From: Burkholderiales bacterium RIFCSPLOWO2_12_FULL_65_40
GTDB lineage: Bacteria; Pseudomonadota; Gammaproteobacteria; Burkholderiales; Burkholderiaceae_C
NCBI GenBank assembly: GCA_001770955.1
Contig: MESL01000037.1
Location: 1-58,902 of the forward strand
Direction of reading: 5' to 3'
DNA length: 58,902 nucleotides
This document shows positions 36,628-44,403 of the stretch, piece after piece. The notes below the pieces were generated by a model, which had not been told where the DNA came from, searched no databases, and worked only from the letters and a program-made list of their open reading frames with translations. A program made the translations under genes and the position numbers. Position 1 is the first letter of the stretch. Every line of letters starts with the position of its first letter.

Positions 36628-37347
36628 ATGACCCAGACCATCGACCCCAAGGACAACCATTTGCTCGCTGCGCTGCCCGATGCCGAGTGGCAGCGCCTGC
36701 AACCCCTCCTGGAGCCGGTCGAGATGCCCTTGGGGCAGGTGCTGTATGAGTCCGGGCAACCGATGAGCCATGCGTACTTTCCCACCACGGCCATTGTTTC
36801 CCTGCTCTATGTGATGGAAAACGGAGCCTCGGCTGAAATTGCGGTGGCGGGCTGCGAGGGCGTGGTGGGCATCACGCTGTTCATGGGCGGGGGCACCACA
36901 CCCAGCCGTGGCGTGGTGCAGAGCGCTGGAATGGGGGTGCGGCTGAGTGCACAGCGGATCAAGGAAGAGTTCAGCCTCTCCGGCCCGGTGATGCACCTGC
37001 TGCTGCGCTATACCCAGGCGCTGATTGCGCAGATGGTGCAGACGGCGGCGTGCAACCGGCACCATTCGCTGGACCAGCAACTGTGCCGCTGGCTGTTGCT
37101 CAGCCTGGACCGCCTCCAAGGCAACGAACTGGTGATGACGCAGGAACTCATTGCCAACATGCTCGGCGTGCGCCGCGAAGGCGTGACGGAGGCGGCACTC
37201 AAGCTGCAGGCGGCGAACCTGATTCGGTATGTACGGGGCCATATCACCGTGCTGGACCGCAAGGGTCTGGAGCAGCGCACCTGCGAGTGCTATGCGGTGG
37301 TCAAGGAGGAGTACGACCGCCTTCTTCCTGTAGTGCTGGCGCAATAG
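36628..37347 (+). CDS. Crp/Fnr-like regulator 1
   Basis: A 239-residue regulator: cyclic-nucleotide-binding-like barrel (about 20-115; GQVLYESGQPMSHAYFPTT, GCEGVVGITLFMGG), dimer helix, and winged helix (about 150-225) with TQELIANMLGVRREGVTEAA. It lacks the CRP phosphate-binding-cassette Arg/Glu pattern and FNR cysteines, so effector and targets are unknown. It is followed 173 nt later by a second regulator of the same group and then by envelope-stress genes. Confidence 0.85.
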   Translation: MTQTIDPKDNHLLAALPDAEWQRLQPLLEPVEMPLGQVLYESGQPMSHAYFPTTAIVSLLYVMENGASAEIAVAGCEGVVGITLFMGGGTTPSRGVVQSAGMGVRLSAQRIKEEFSLSGPVMHLLLRYTQALIAQMVQTAACNRHHSLDQQLCRWLLLSLDRLQGNELVMTQELIANMLGVRREGVTEAALKLQAANLIRYVRGHITVLDRKGLEQRTCECYAVVKEEYDRLLPVVLAQ

Positions 37348-37520
37348 TCCTGCGCAGACGGGTTTTCGGTGGGTGCCCGCCTATGTGGGCTGGCAGACAG
37401 TGCGCAGGGCGGTTGTGGCGCAGACTGTGTCAACGGGCGACGCTGTCTTCTGGTGGCGGTGTGAGTCGGGGTGCACCCGCTTCGGTGCAAGGACGTCGCC
37501 CACCCATCCAGGACCACCCA

Positions 37521-38213
37521 TTGACCCATGCCAGCAACCATCTGATCGATCTATTGCCGCTTCCTGAGCGCCAGCGTTTCCTTGCGCGTTGCGAGCAGGT
37601 TCCGCTGGTGATGTCCGAGGTGCTGGGCCGTGCAGCCCGTCCCACGTGTTTTGCCTATTTTCCGGTGGATGGGTTCATTTCCCAGGTCGCACAGCTCGAT
37701 GGGCGCCTGGTCCTGGAGGTGGGCATGGTGGGGCGCGAAGGCTTGCTGGGGGCCCAACTGGCGCTCGGCGTGGCCCAGGAGCCACTGCATGCCATGGTGC
37801 AAAGCCCGGGGCATGCCTGGCGCATGGCGGCCGATGCGTTTTGCACTTTGCTCCAGGACAGCCCCGCACTGAAGGAGGGCGTCCACCGCTATCTGTATGT
37901 GCTGATGGCACAGCGCACGAGCTTGGCAGCATGCCACCGCTTCCACACCATTGGCCCAAGGCTGGCGCGCTGGCTGCTGATGACCCAGGACCGCTCGGAC
38001 GCCCCCAGCTTTCATGTCACCCACCAGTATCTGGCTTACCTGCTCGGGGTGCGCCGGGTGGGCATCACCACCGCCGCCGGCAGCCTGCAGCGCAAGGGCC
38101 TCATCGCCTACCACCGGGGCGAAGTCACCGTGCTGGATCGCCGTGGACTCGCGGCTATGGCCTGCAGTTGCTATGCCGCCGATCGCGCGGTGTATTCGAC
38201 GCTGATTTCCTGA
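37521..38213 (+). CDS. Crp/Fnr-like regulator 2
   Basis: A 230-residue paralogue of the upstream regulator, sharing the AYFPT-like barrel segment (CFAYFPVDGFISQVAQ), GREGLLGAQ in place of GCEGVVG, a similar helix-turn-helix (THQYLAYLLGVRRVGITTAA) and the same VTVLDRRGL ending. The start is TTG at 37521 with AGGA 7 nt upstream; no ATG exists until after the barrel begins. Probably a tandem duplication that diverged. It lies directly ahead of the collagen-like lipoprotein and DUF3309 genes. Confidence 0.8.
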   Translation: MTHASNHLIDLLPLPERQRFLARCEQVPLVMSEVLGRAARPTCFAYFPVDGFISQVAQLDGRLVLEVGMVGREGLLGAQLALGVAQEPLHAMVQSPGHAWRMAADAFCTLLQDSPALKEGVHRYLYVLMAQRTSLAACHRFHTIGPRLARWLLMTQDRSDAPSFHVTHQYLAYLLGVRRVGITTAAGSLQRKGLIAYHRGEVTVLDRRGLAAMACSCYAADRAVYSTLIS

Positions 38214-38418
38214 GCGCATGTTTGCGGTCGTCCCAGGCGCTGCAGGCCTTTGGCGCGGGCGGATGACGAAAGTGCGCGCTGTGTTCGGTAACGCACCGAC
38301 GTGCGGCCGATGGATGCCTAGTCTCAGATGGCGCCGATATTGACGCACCCAGTCAGATCGGCTGGACCCCGCAGGGCCCCCCTGCGTGCCCCGGATTCTG
38401 CATTTCAAAGGAAACACC

Positions 38419-38673
38419 ATGAAAACCATTTACCTCGCGGCTGTGCTGCTGACCACCCTGGGCCTTGCCGCATGCGAGAAGCAGCCGGTGGTGGTCAATG
38501 TTCCGACGCCTGTCGCCGTGCCCGTTGCCGTACCCGGGCCTGCGGGCCCGCAGGGCACGGCCGGCACCGACGGTGGGCAGGGGGCTACCGGCGCCACCGG
38601 GGCGACCGGCAAGACGGGCGACGGCGGCACCACCGTGATCGTGGTACCCCCGGCGTCCACCCCCGCCAATTGA
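38419..38673 (+). CDS. Short collagen-like lipoprotein
   Basis: An 84-residue secreted lipoprotein: signal peptide (MKTIYLAAVLLTTLGLAAC, Cys19 as lipid anchor), a Val/Pro-rich spacer, about 11 Gly-X-Y triplets (GPAGPQGTAGTDGGQGAT and so on) and a hydrophobic tail TVIVVPP. Gly-X-Y repeats with Thr suggest a small collagen-like rod at the outer membrane. It is a shorter paralogue of the protein at 40717. AAAGGAAAC precedes the ATG. Function unknown. Confidence 0.75.
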   Translation: MKTIYLAAVLLTTLGLAACEKQPVVVNVPTPVAVPVAVPGPAGPQGTAGTDGGQGATGATGATGKTGDGGTTVIVVPPASTPAN

Positions 38674-38706
38674 TCCACCGAACGTACCGATTCAAGGAGA
38701 GCCCCC

Positions 38707-38865
38707 ATGAGCCTAGGAACCATCCTTCTGATCGTGCTGATCCTGTTGCTGGTCGGCGCAATACCTTCCTGGCCGCACAGCCGCAGCTGGGGCTATGGGC
38801 CCAGCGGGATGCTGGGCCTGGTGGTGGTCGTCATCCTCATCCTGCTGGTGATGGGCCGTTTGTGA
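38707..38865 (+). CDS. DUF3309 small membrane protein
   Basis: A 52-residue protein (MSLGTILLIVLILLLVGAIP then SWPHSRSWGYGPSGM and a second helix LGLVVVVILILLVMGRL). The two hydrophobic segments and the PxWPHSRxWGYGPSG centre are typical of DUF3309, a family of tiny membrane proteins of unknown function common in proteobacteria and often near stress genes. AAGGAG lies upstream. It is 33 nt after the collagen-like gene and likely co-transcribed. Confidence 0.85.
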   Translation: MSLGTILLIVLILLLVGAIPSWPHSRSWGYGPSGMLGLVVVVILILLVMGRL

Positions 38866-38908
38866 CCCGGGTTGGCCGCTGCAGACATTTCACCCCAAGG
38901 AGCCTTCG

Positions 38909-39715
38909 ATGAAACACCTACTGAAAAACACATTGGCCGTGGCCATGCTGGCATTGGCCACCCAGGCCATGGCGCAAGTCACCCTGTTCGAGAACGAAGA
39001 TTTTCGCGGGCGTTCCTTCACCACCGAGCGCCAGATCGGGAACTTCAACCGTGCCGGATTCAATGACCGTGCCTCATCGGTGCAGGTCGTGGGCGGGCGC
39101 TGGGAAGTCTGTGAAGACGTCCGGTTCCGGGGGCGCTGTATCGTCTTGCGCCCGGGTCGATACCCTTCGCTGTCTGCGATGGGCCTGAACGACCGCCTCT
39201 CGTCGGTGCGGGAAGTCGCTCGCAACACGCGCGTGTCTGAAAACCGCTTCGCGCCGATGCCCGACCCCTACTATGACAGCCGCCGCCGCAACGGCGAACG
39301 CCTCTACGAAGCCCAGGTTACCTCGGTGCGCGCCGTGGTGGGAACCCCCGAGCAGCGTTGCTGGGTGGAGCGCGAGCGCGTGGGACAGGATCGTCGCGAC
39401 TCCAATGTCCCCGGGGCCATTGCCGGTGCCCTCATCGGCGGGGTTCTGGGTCATCAGGTAGGCGGCGGAAGTGGCCGCGACATTGCCACTGCGGGCGGCG
39501 CAGTCGCTGGTGCGGTGGTGGGCTCTCGCGTGGGTTCGGACGGGCAGGGCGGGCGCATGCAGGATGTGCAACGTTGCGCCACCGTGCCCAACCAGCAGCC
39601 CGACTACTGGGATGTGACCTACAGCTTCCGCGGGCAGGAGCATCGCATCCAGATGGCCCAGGCACCGGGCCCTGTGGTCACCGTGAACCGGCAGGGAGAG
39701 CCGCGCAACCGTTGA
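38909..39715 (+). CDS. Secreted beta/gamma-crystallin plus glycine-zipper protein
   Basis: A 268-residue envelope protein. Signal peptide with AMA cleavage near 22. A beta/gamma-crystallin unit with two Greek-key motifs follows (about 23-103: VTLFENEDFRGRSF, FNDRASSVQVVGGRWEV, RFRGRCIVLRPGRYPSL, LNDRLSSVREV), then a spacer and a glycine-zipper 2TM-like segment (about 168-206: GAIAGALIGGVLGHQVG, AVAGAVVGSRVG), as in 17-kDa surface antigens, and a C-terminal beta domain with two cysteines. Crystallin units often bind calcium. The combination suggests a structural outer-membrane or periplasmic stress protein. Last gene before a bidirectional terminator. Confidence 0.82.
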   Translation: MKHLLKNTLAVAMLALATQAMAQVTLFENEDFRGRSFTTERQIGNFNRAGFNDRASSVQVVGGRWEVCEDVRFRGRCIVLRPGRYPSLSAMGLNDRLSSVREVARNTRVSENRFAPMPDPYYDSRRRNGERLYEAQVTSVRAVVGTPEQRCWVERERVGQDRRDSNVPGAIAGALIGGVLGHQVGGGSGRDIATAGGAVAGAVVGSRVGSDGQGGRMQDVQRCATVPNQQPDYWDVTYSFRGQEHRIQMAQAPGPVVTVNRQGEPRNR

Positions 39716-39736
39716 TGCGCCGCGGTGGATGACCCC

Positions 39737-39764
39737 AAAAAAAGCGGCCCCTCGGGGCCGCTTT
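39737..39764. terminator. Bidirectional intrinsic terminator
   Basis: AAAGCGGCCCC (39741-39751) pairs with GGGGCCGCTTT (39754-39764) around a 2-nt loop, with a run of A before it that gives a T-run on the minus strand. It separates the convergent crystallin and CsbD genes. Confidence 0.85.
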
Positions 39765-39804
39765 GCCATGCACGCCTGATGGACTCAGGCGTGCCGTACC
39801 GCGG

Positions 39805-40020
39805 TCATTTGAACCACGAATCGCTGGCTTTGCGCTCCCATTCGGCCAGTTGCTTCTCGGCTTCATCCTTGGCAATGCCGTAGCGTTCCTGGATTTTGCC
39901 GGCGAGATGCTCGCGGCGCCCGGCGACGACATCGAGGTCGTCGTTGGTGAGCTTGCCCCATTGCTCCTGTGCCTTGCCGGCGACTTGTTTCCAGTTGCCC
40001 TTGATTTGGTCCCAGTTCAT
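39805..40020 (-). CDS. CsbD-family stress protein
   Basis: A 71-residue helical protein with the CsbD pattern MNWDQIKGNWKQVAGKAQEQ and GRREHLAGKIQERYGIAKDE. CsbD proteins are general-stress proteins in bacteria; the biochemical role is unclear. Soluble, rich in Lys and Glu. It follows the BON lipoprotein gene by 45 nt on the same strand, so the two probably form an operon. Confidence 0.92.
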   Translation of the reverse strand: MNWDQIKGNWKQVAGKAQEQWGKLTNDDLDVVAGRREHLAGKIQERYGIAKDEAEKQLAEWERKASDSWFK

Positions 40021-40065
40021 GCGAACTCCTTGTGTGTTGATGGGTGGATGGTCGTGAAGAAAGGG

Positions 40066-40380
40066 TCAGGGACGGATGGCGATCTCGTTCTTGATCGAGC
40101 GCACGCCGTTGACCTGCCGGGCGATGCTTTCGGCCGCGTTCTTCTCGACAGAGCTCTTGGCAAAGCCGGACAGCATCACGGTGCCGTTCAGCGTTTCGAC
40201 GCTGATCGATGAACCGGCAACCCGCTTGTCTTCGAACAGGCGCGATTTCACGGCCGTGGTGATGCCTGCGTCGTCGATGTAGGCACCGACGGTTTCCTGG
40301 CCGCGGCTGACGGCGCAGCCGGTGGCGGTGAGCAGGGTGGCGGCAGCAAGGGCTGCGGTGAGGATGGTGCGAATGATCAT
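40066..40380 (-). CDS. BON-domain lipoprotein
   Basis: A 104-residue lipoprotein: signal peptide with lipobox LTATGC (Cys near 22) and a single BON domain (about 35-104; DDAGITTAVKSRLFEDKRV, VSIE-like SISVETLNGTVMLSGF and GVRSIKNEIAI). BON proteins (OsmY-like) are induced by osmotic or envelope stress and bind membranes. Start ATG at 40380 with GGAG upstream; the frame further upstream lacks signal character. First gene of the BON-CsbD pair, divergent from the collagen-like gene at 40717. Confidence 0.88.
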   Translation of the reverse strand: MIIRTILTAALAAATLLTATGCAVSRGQETVGAYIDDAGITTAVKSRLFEDKRVAGSSISVETLNGTVMLSGFAKSSVEKNAAESIARQVNGVRSIKNEIAIRP

Positions 40381-40521
40381 GGTGATGCTCCAGTCGTTGA
40401 CGTGTATTGGCTTGTGAATGACCGCGACCCTCTGCGGACAGGCATGCCGCCAGAAAGGGGGGTACGGACGTTGCAAGGGTAGTTCTGCACCGCACCGGCG
40501 TCCGTACGCTGGCGAACATAG

Positions 40522-41091
<570 letters not shown>

Positions 41092-41143
41092 ACCGGCGGG
41101 GGCAGGCCCGCACGCACGTGCGTGGCCTGATAAAATCCACGGC

Positions 41144-41180
41144 AAAAGACCGCTGTCCCGGCGGTCTTTTGCTTTTTGTT
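41144..41180 (+). terminator. Intrinsic terminator after the GXT lipoprotein
   Basis: AAAAGACCGC (41144-41153) pairs with GCGGTCTTTT (41161-41170) with a 7-nt loop, followed by GCTTTTTGTT. Confidence 0.85.
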
Positions 41181-41204
41181 TTCGGGACCATGTAGAGGAA
41201 CACC

Positions 41205-42305
41205 ATGTACAAAAACCTCGCTGCTGCGCTCGCGGCCGCCTGTTTTTTCGCCCCCGTTTTTTCCCAGACCCCAGCCACGCCCAGGACGCCTGTCGCGCCC
41301 GTGAAGGCCGGTTTTGTCTATGTCTCGCCCATCACGGAGGCGGGCTGGACGCGCCAGCACGAGGAGGGGCGCAAGTCGGTCGAGGCGGCTCTGGGCAGCC
41401 AGGTGAAGACCACCTTCATCGAGAACGTGCCCGAAGGGCAGGACGCCGAGCGCGTGATCCGCGACCTCGCCGTCACGGGCCACAAGATCATCTTCACGCC
41501 CAGCTTCGGCTACATGGAGCCAACGCTCAAGGTGGCCAAGGACTTCCCCGACGTGAAGTTCGAGTCCATCACCGGCTACAAACAGGCGGCCAACGTGGCC
41601 ACGGCCAATGCGCGCTACTACGAGGGCCGCTACCTCGCGGGCATCGCGGCGGGCCGCATGAGCAAGACCGGTGTGGCCGGCTACGTGGCGGGCTTCCCCA
41701 TCCCCGAGGTGCTGCAGGGCATCAACGCCTTCACGCTGGGCATGCGCTCGGTGAACCCGAAGGCCTCGGTGAAGGTGGTGTGGCTCAACGTCTGGTTCGA
41801 CCCGCCCAAGGAGCGCGACGGCGCCATGGCGCTGTTCAACCAGGACGCCGATGTGGTCGCCTTCCACACCGGCTCCACGGCGGTCATGGCGGCGGCGCAG
41901 GAGCGCGGCAAGCTGGCCGTGGCCTACCACTCCGACATGCGCCGCGTGGGGCCCGACGCCCAGATCGTGGCGGTCACGCACCAGTGGGGCGACTACTACA
42001 CGGCGCGCGTGCGCGCCGTGCAGAGTGGCACCTGGAAGAGCGGCAACGTCTGGGGCGGCGTGAAGGACGGCATGATCCGCGTGGGCGATTTCGGCAGCAA
42101 GGTGCCGCAGGCCGTGCAGCAGGAGGTGCTGGCGCGCCAGAAGGACATCGCCGCGGGCAAGCTGCACCCCTTCCAGGCCACCAGGGCTGCCGTGCGCGAC
42201 AACGAGGGGCATGAGGTGATTGCCAAGGGGCAGACGCTCAGCGACGCCCAGATCCTCGGCATGAACTGGCTGGTCGAGGGCGTGCAGGGGCGGCTGGCGC
42301 AGTAA
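41205..42305 (+). CDS. Second BMP-family substrate-binding protein (orphan)
   Basis: A 366-residue periplasmic protein with a cleavable signal peptide (about 1-20, no lipobox Cys). It is a clear paralogue of the ABC binding protein at 33677: VKAGFVYVSPITEAGWTRQH, FTPSFGYMEPTLKVAKDFP, NVATANARYYEGRYLAG and PEVLQGINAFTLGMRSVNP align in order. The ligand-site Trp is kept as GWTRQH. No ATPase or permease gene is next to it, so it may share the importer at 30-34 kb or serve another one. Neighbouring guanine deaminase suggests a purine ligand. Confidence 0.87.
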   Translation: MYKNLAAALAAACFFAPVFSQTPATPRTPVAPVKAGFVYVSPITEAGWTRQHEEGRKSVEAALGSQVKTTFIENVPEGQDAERVIRDLAVTGHKIIFTPSFGYMEPTLKVAKDFPDVKFESITGYKQAANVATANARYYEGRYLAGIAAGRMSKTGVAGYVAGFPIPEVLQGINAFTLGMRSVNPKASVKVVWLNVWFDPPKERDGAMALFNQDADVVAFHTGSTAVMAAAQERGKLAVAYHSDMRRVGPDAQIVAVTHQWGDYYTARVRAVQSGTWKSGNVWGGVKDGMIRVGDFGSKVPQAVQQEVLARQKDIAAGKLHPFQATRAAVRDNEGHEVIAKGQTLSDAQILGMNWLVEGVQGRLAQ

Positions 42306-42367
42306 GGCGCCTGGGCTTCAGGGCGCCGCAAGCGGTTGCGGTTGTGCCTTGCCTTAAGCTTGCACCC

Positions 42368-43654
42368 ATGCACATCTATCGCTCTGCACTGCTGCGCTTC
42401 CAGGAGGACGGCCAGGCTGTCCACGAAGAGGATGGCCTGCTCGCCATCGGCCCCGATGCCCTGGGCCGTGAGAGGGTGCAGGCCGTGGGAGCCTGGCACC
42501 AGCTCGCATCCCGCTTCGCCGGGCACCCGGTCACGCACTGGCCGGGTCGCCTCATCGCGCCCGGCTTCGTGGACATGCATGTCCACTATCCGCAGACCGA
42601 CGTGATCGGTTCCCCCGCCGAAGGGCTGCTGCCCTGGCTGGAAAACTACACCTTTCCCCACGAAAAACGCTTCGTCGCGCAGGGCTATGCCGCCCAGGTG
42701 GCCGAGTTCTTTCTCGACGAGCTGCTGCGCAACGGCGTGACGACCGCGCTGGCTTTCGCCACCTCGCACCCGCAGTCGGTCGATGCGCTGTTCACTGAGG
42801 CCCGACGCCGGCAGTTGCGCCTGATGACCGGCAAGGTGCTGCAGGACCGCCATTCGCCCGATGGCGTGCGCGACGAGACCGAGCAGGGCCTGATCGATAC
42901 CGAGGCACTCATCGCGCGCTGGCACGGCGTGGACCGGCTGGGCTACGCCATCACGCCGCGCTTCGCCCCCACCAGCAGCCCGGAGCAACTGCGCGGGGCG
43001 GGGCAGCTGGCGGCGCGGTATCCGGAGGTATGGATCCAGTCGCATGTGGCCGAAAATCTCGACGAGGTGCGCTGGGCGCGCGAGCTGTATCCGCGCTCGC
43101 GCAGTTACCTGGCCGTGTACGACGACTTCGGGCTGATGCGCGAACGTGCCGTGTATGCGCACTGCATCCATCTCGACGCGGCCGACCGTGCCCTGATGCG
43201 CGAGCGCCGCACGGCCGCCGCCGTCAGCCCGACAAGCAATCTGTTCCTGGGCAGCGGTTTCTTCGACTACGGCGCCGCAGACCAGGCCGGGTTTGCCTAC
43301 GGTCTGGCCAGCGACGTGGGCGGGGGCACAAGCTTTTCGCCGTTTCGCACCATGCTGGCGGCCTACACCGTGGGGCGCGAGGGGCAGACCAAGCCAGGCC
43401 TGAGCCTCTCGCCGCAGCAACTGTGGTGGCAGCACACGGCCGGTGCCGCCCGGGCGCTGGGCCTGGAGGGCGTGGTGGGCAACCTGCAGCCGGGCTGCGA
43501 GGGTGATTTCATTGTGCTCGACCCGCAGGCCACGCCACTGCTGGCCCGTCGCACCGCGCAGGCAGGCAGCCTGGACGAGTTGCTGTTTGCCATGATCGTG
43601 CTGGGCGATGACCGGCTGGTGGAGCGCTGCGTCGTGTCACAAGCCCTGGATTGA
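42368..43654 (+). CDS. guaD: Guanine deaminase
   Basis: Amidohydrolase converting guanine to xanthine and ammonia, feeding xanthine dehydrogenase. 428 residues, normal length. Metal and substrate motifs: PGFVDMHVHYPQTDVIGSP (HxH zinc ligands), YAITPRFAPTSSPEQL (Arg typical of guanine binding), SHVAENLDEV, AHCIHLD and the zinc-binding Asp in SDVGGGTSFSPF. Start ATG at 42368; a poor frame extends slightly upstream. It follows the orphan BMP gene by 62 nt and is likely co-transcribed. Confidence 0.94.
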   Translation: MHIYRSALLRFQEDGQAVHEEDGLLAIGPDALGRERVQAVGAWHQLASRFAGHPVTHWPGRLIAPGFVDMHVHYPQTDVIGSPAEGLLPWLENYTFPHEKRFVAQGYAAQVAEFFLDELLRNGVTTALAFATSHPQSVDALFTEARRRQLRLMTGKVLQDRHSPDGVRDETEQGLIDTEALIARWHGVDRLGYAITPRFAPTSSPEQLRGAGQLAARYPEVWIQSHVAENLDEVRWARELYPRSRSYLAVYDDFGLMRERAVYAHCIHLDAADRALMRERRTAAAVSPTSNLFLGSGFFDYGAADQAGFAYGLASDVGGGTSFSPFRTMLAAYTVGREGQTKPGLSLSPQQLWWQHTAGAARALGLEGVVGNLQPGCEGDFIVLDPQATPLLARRTAQAGSLDELLFAMIVLGDDRLVERCVVSQALD

Positions 43655-43688
43655 AGGCAAAATACGCCCCCAGCGCAGAATGATCCAG

Positions 43689-43725
43689 CGCATTCAGCTA
43701 TCAAAAACGTAGTAACTGGCCAGGA
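43689..43725. repeat. Half copy of the AT-rich repeat
   Basis: GCGCATTCAGCTATCAAAAA followed by CGTAGTAACTGG between guaD and dcd. Confidence 0.4.
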
Positions 43726-43734
43726 ACCCGCACC

Positions 43735-44307
43735 ATGAGCATCAAGAGCGACAAATGGATCCGCCGCATGGCGGCCGAGCACGGCATGATTGAACCCTTC
43801 GAGCCCGGCCAGGTGCGCGAAGCCGAGGGCCGCAAGATCATCAGCTACGGCACCAGCAGCTACGGCTACGACATCCGCTGCGCGCCCGAATTCAAGGTGT
43901 TCACCAACATCCACAGCACGGTGGTGGACCCGAAGAACTTCGACGAAAAAAGCTTTGTCGATTTCGAGGGCGACAGCTGCATCATCCCGCCCAACAGCTT
44001 CGCGCTGGCGCGCACCATGGAGTATTTCCGCATTCCGCGCAATGTGCTCACCATCTGCCTGGGCAAGAGCACCTATGCACGCTGCGGCATCATCGTCAAC
44101 GTGACCCCGTTCGAACCCGAGTGGGAAGGCTACGTGACGCTGGAGTTCTCCAACACCACGCCGCTGCCCGCACGCATCTACGCGGGCGAGGGCTGCGCCC
44201 AGGTGCTGTTCTTCGAGAGCGACAAGGACGACGTCTGCGAGGTCTCGTACAAGGACCGGGGCGGTAAATACCAGGGCCAGCACGGCGTGACGCTGCCGCG
44301 GGCTTGA
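43735..44307 (+). CDS. dcd: dCTP deaminase
   Basis: Deaminates dCTP to dUTP for thymidylate synthesis. 190 residues with the family motifs [37 protein letters not shown] (catalytic Glu in the EPEWEG context) and CAQVLFFE. Trimeric cytosolic enzyme. Start ATG at 43735 preceded by CCAGGAA. Length and motifs are complete. Confidence 0.95.
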   Translation: MSIKSDKWIRRMAAEHGMIEPFEPGQVREAEGRKIISYGTSSYGYDIRCAPEFKVFTNIHSTVVDPKNFDEKSFVDFEGDSCIIPPNSFALARTMEYFRIPRNVLTICLGKSTYARCGIIVNVTPFEPEWEGYVTLEFSNTTPLPARIYAGEGCAQVLFFESDKDDVCEVSYKDRGGKYQGQHGVTLPRA

Positions 44308-44403
44308 ATTCCCCGGGCTCCGCGCCTTTCAGTCATACGCACTGTCAATGGATTGACACAATCGTTTCATAGATTAGTTCCCTTTTGTCCCTTGGGAGCT
44401 TTC

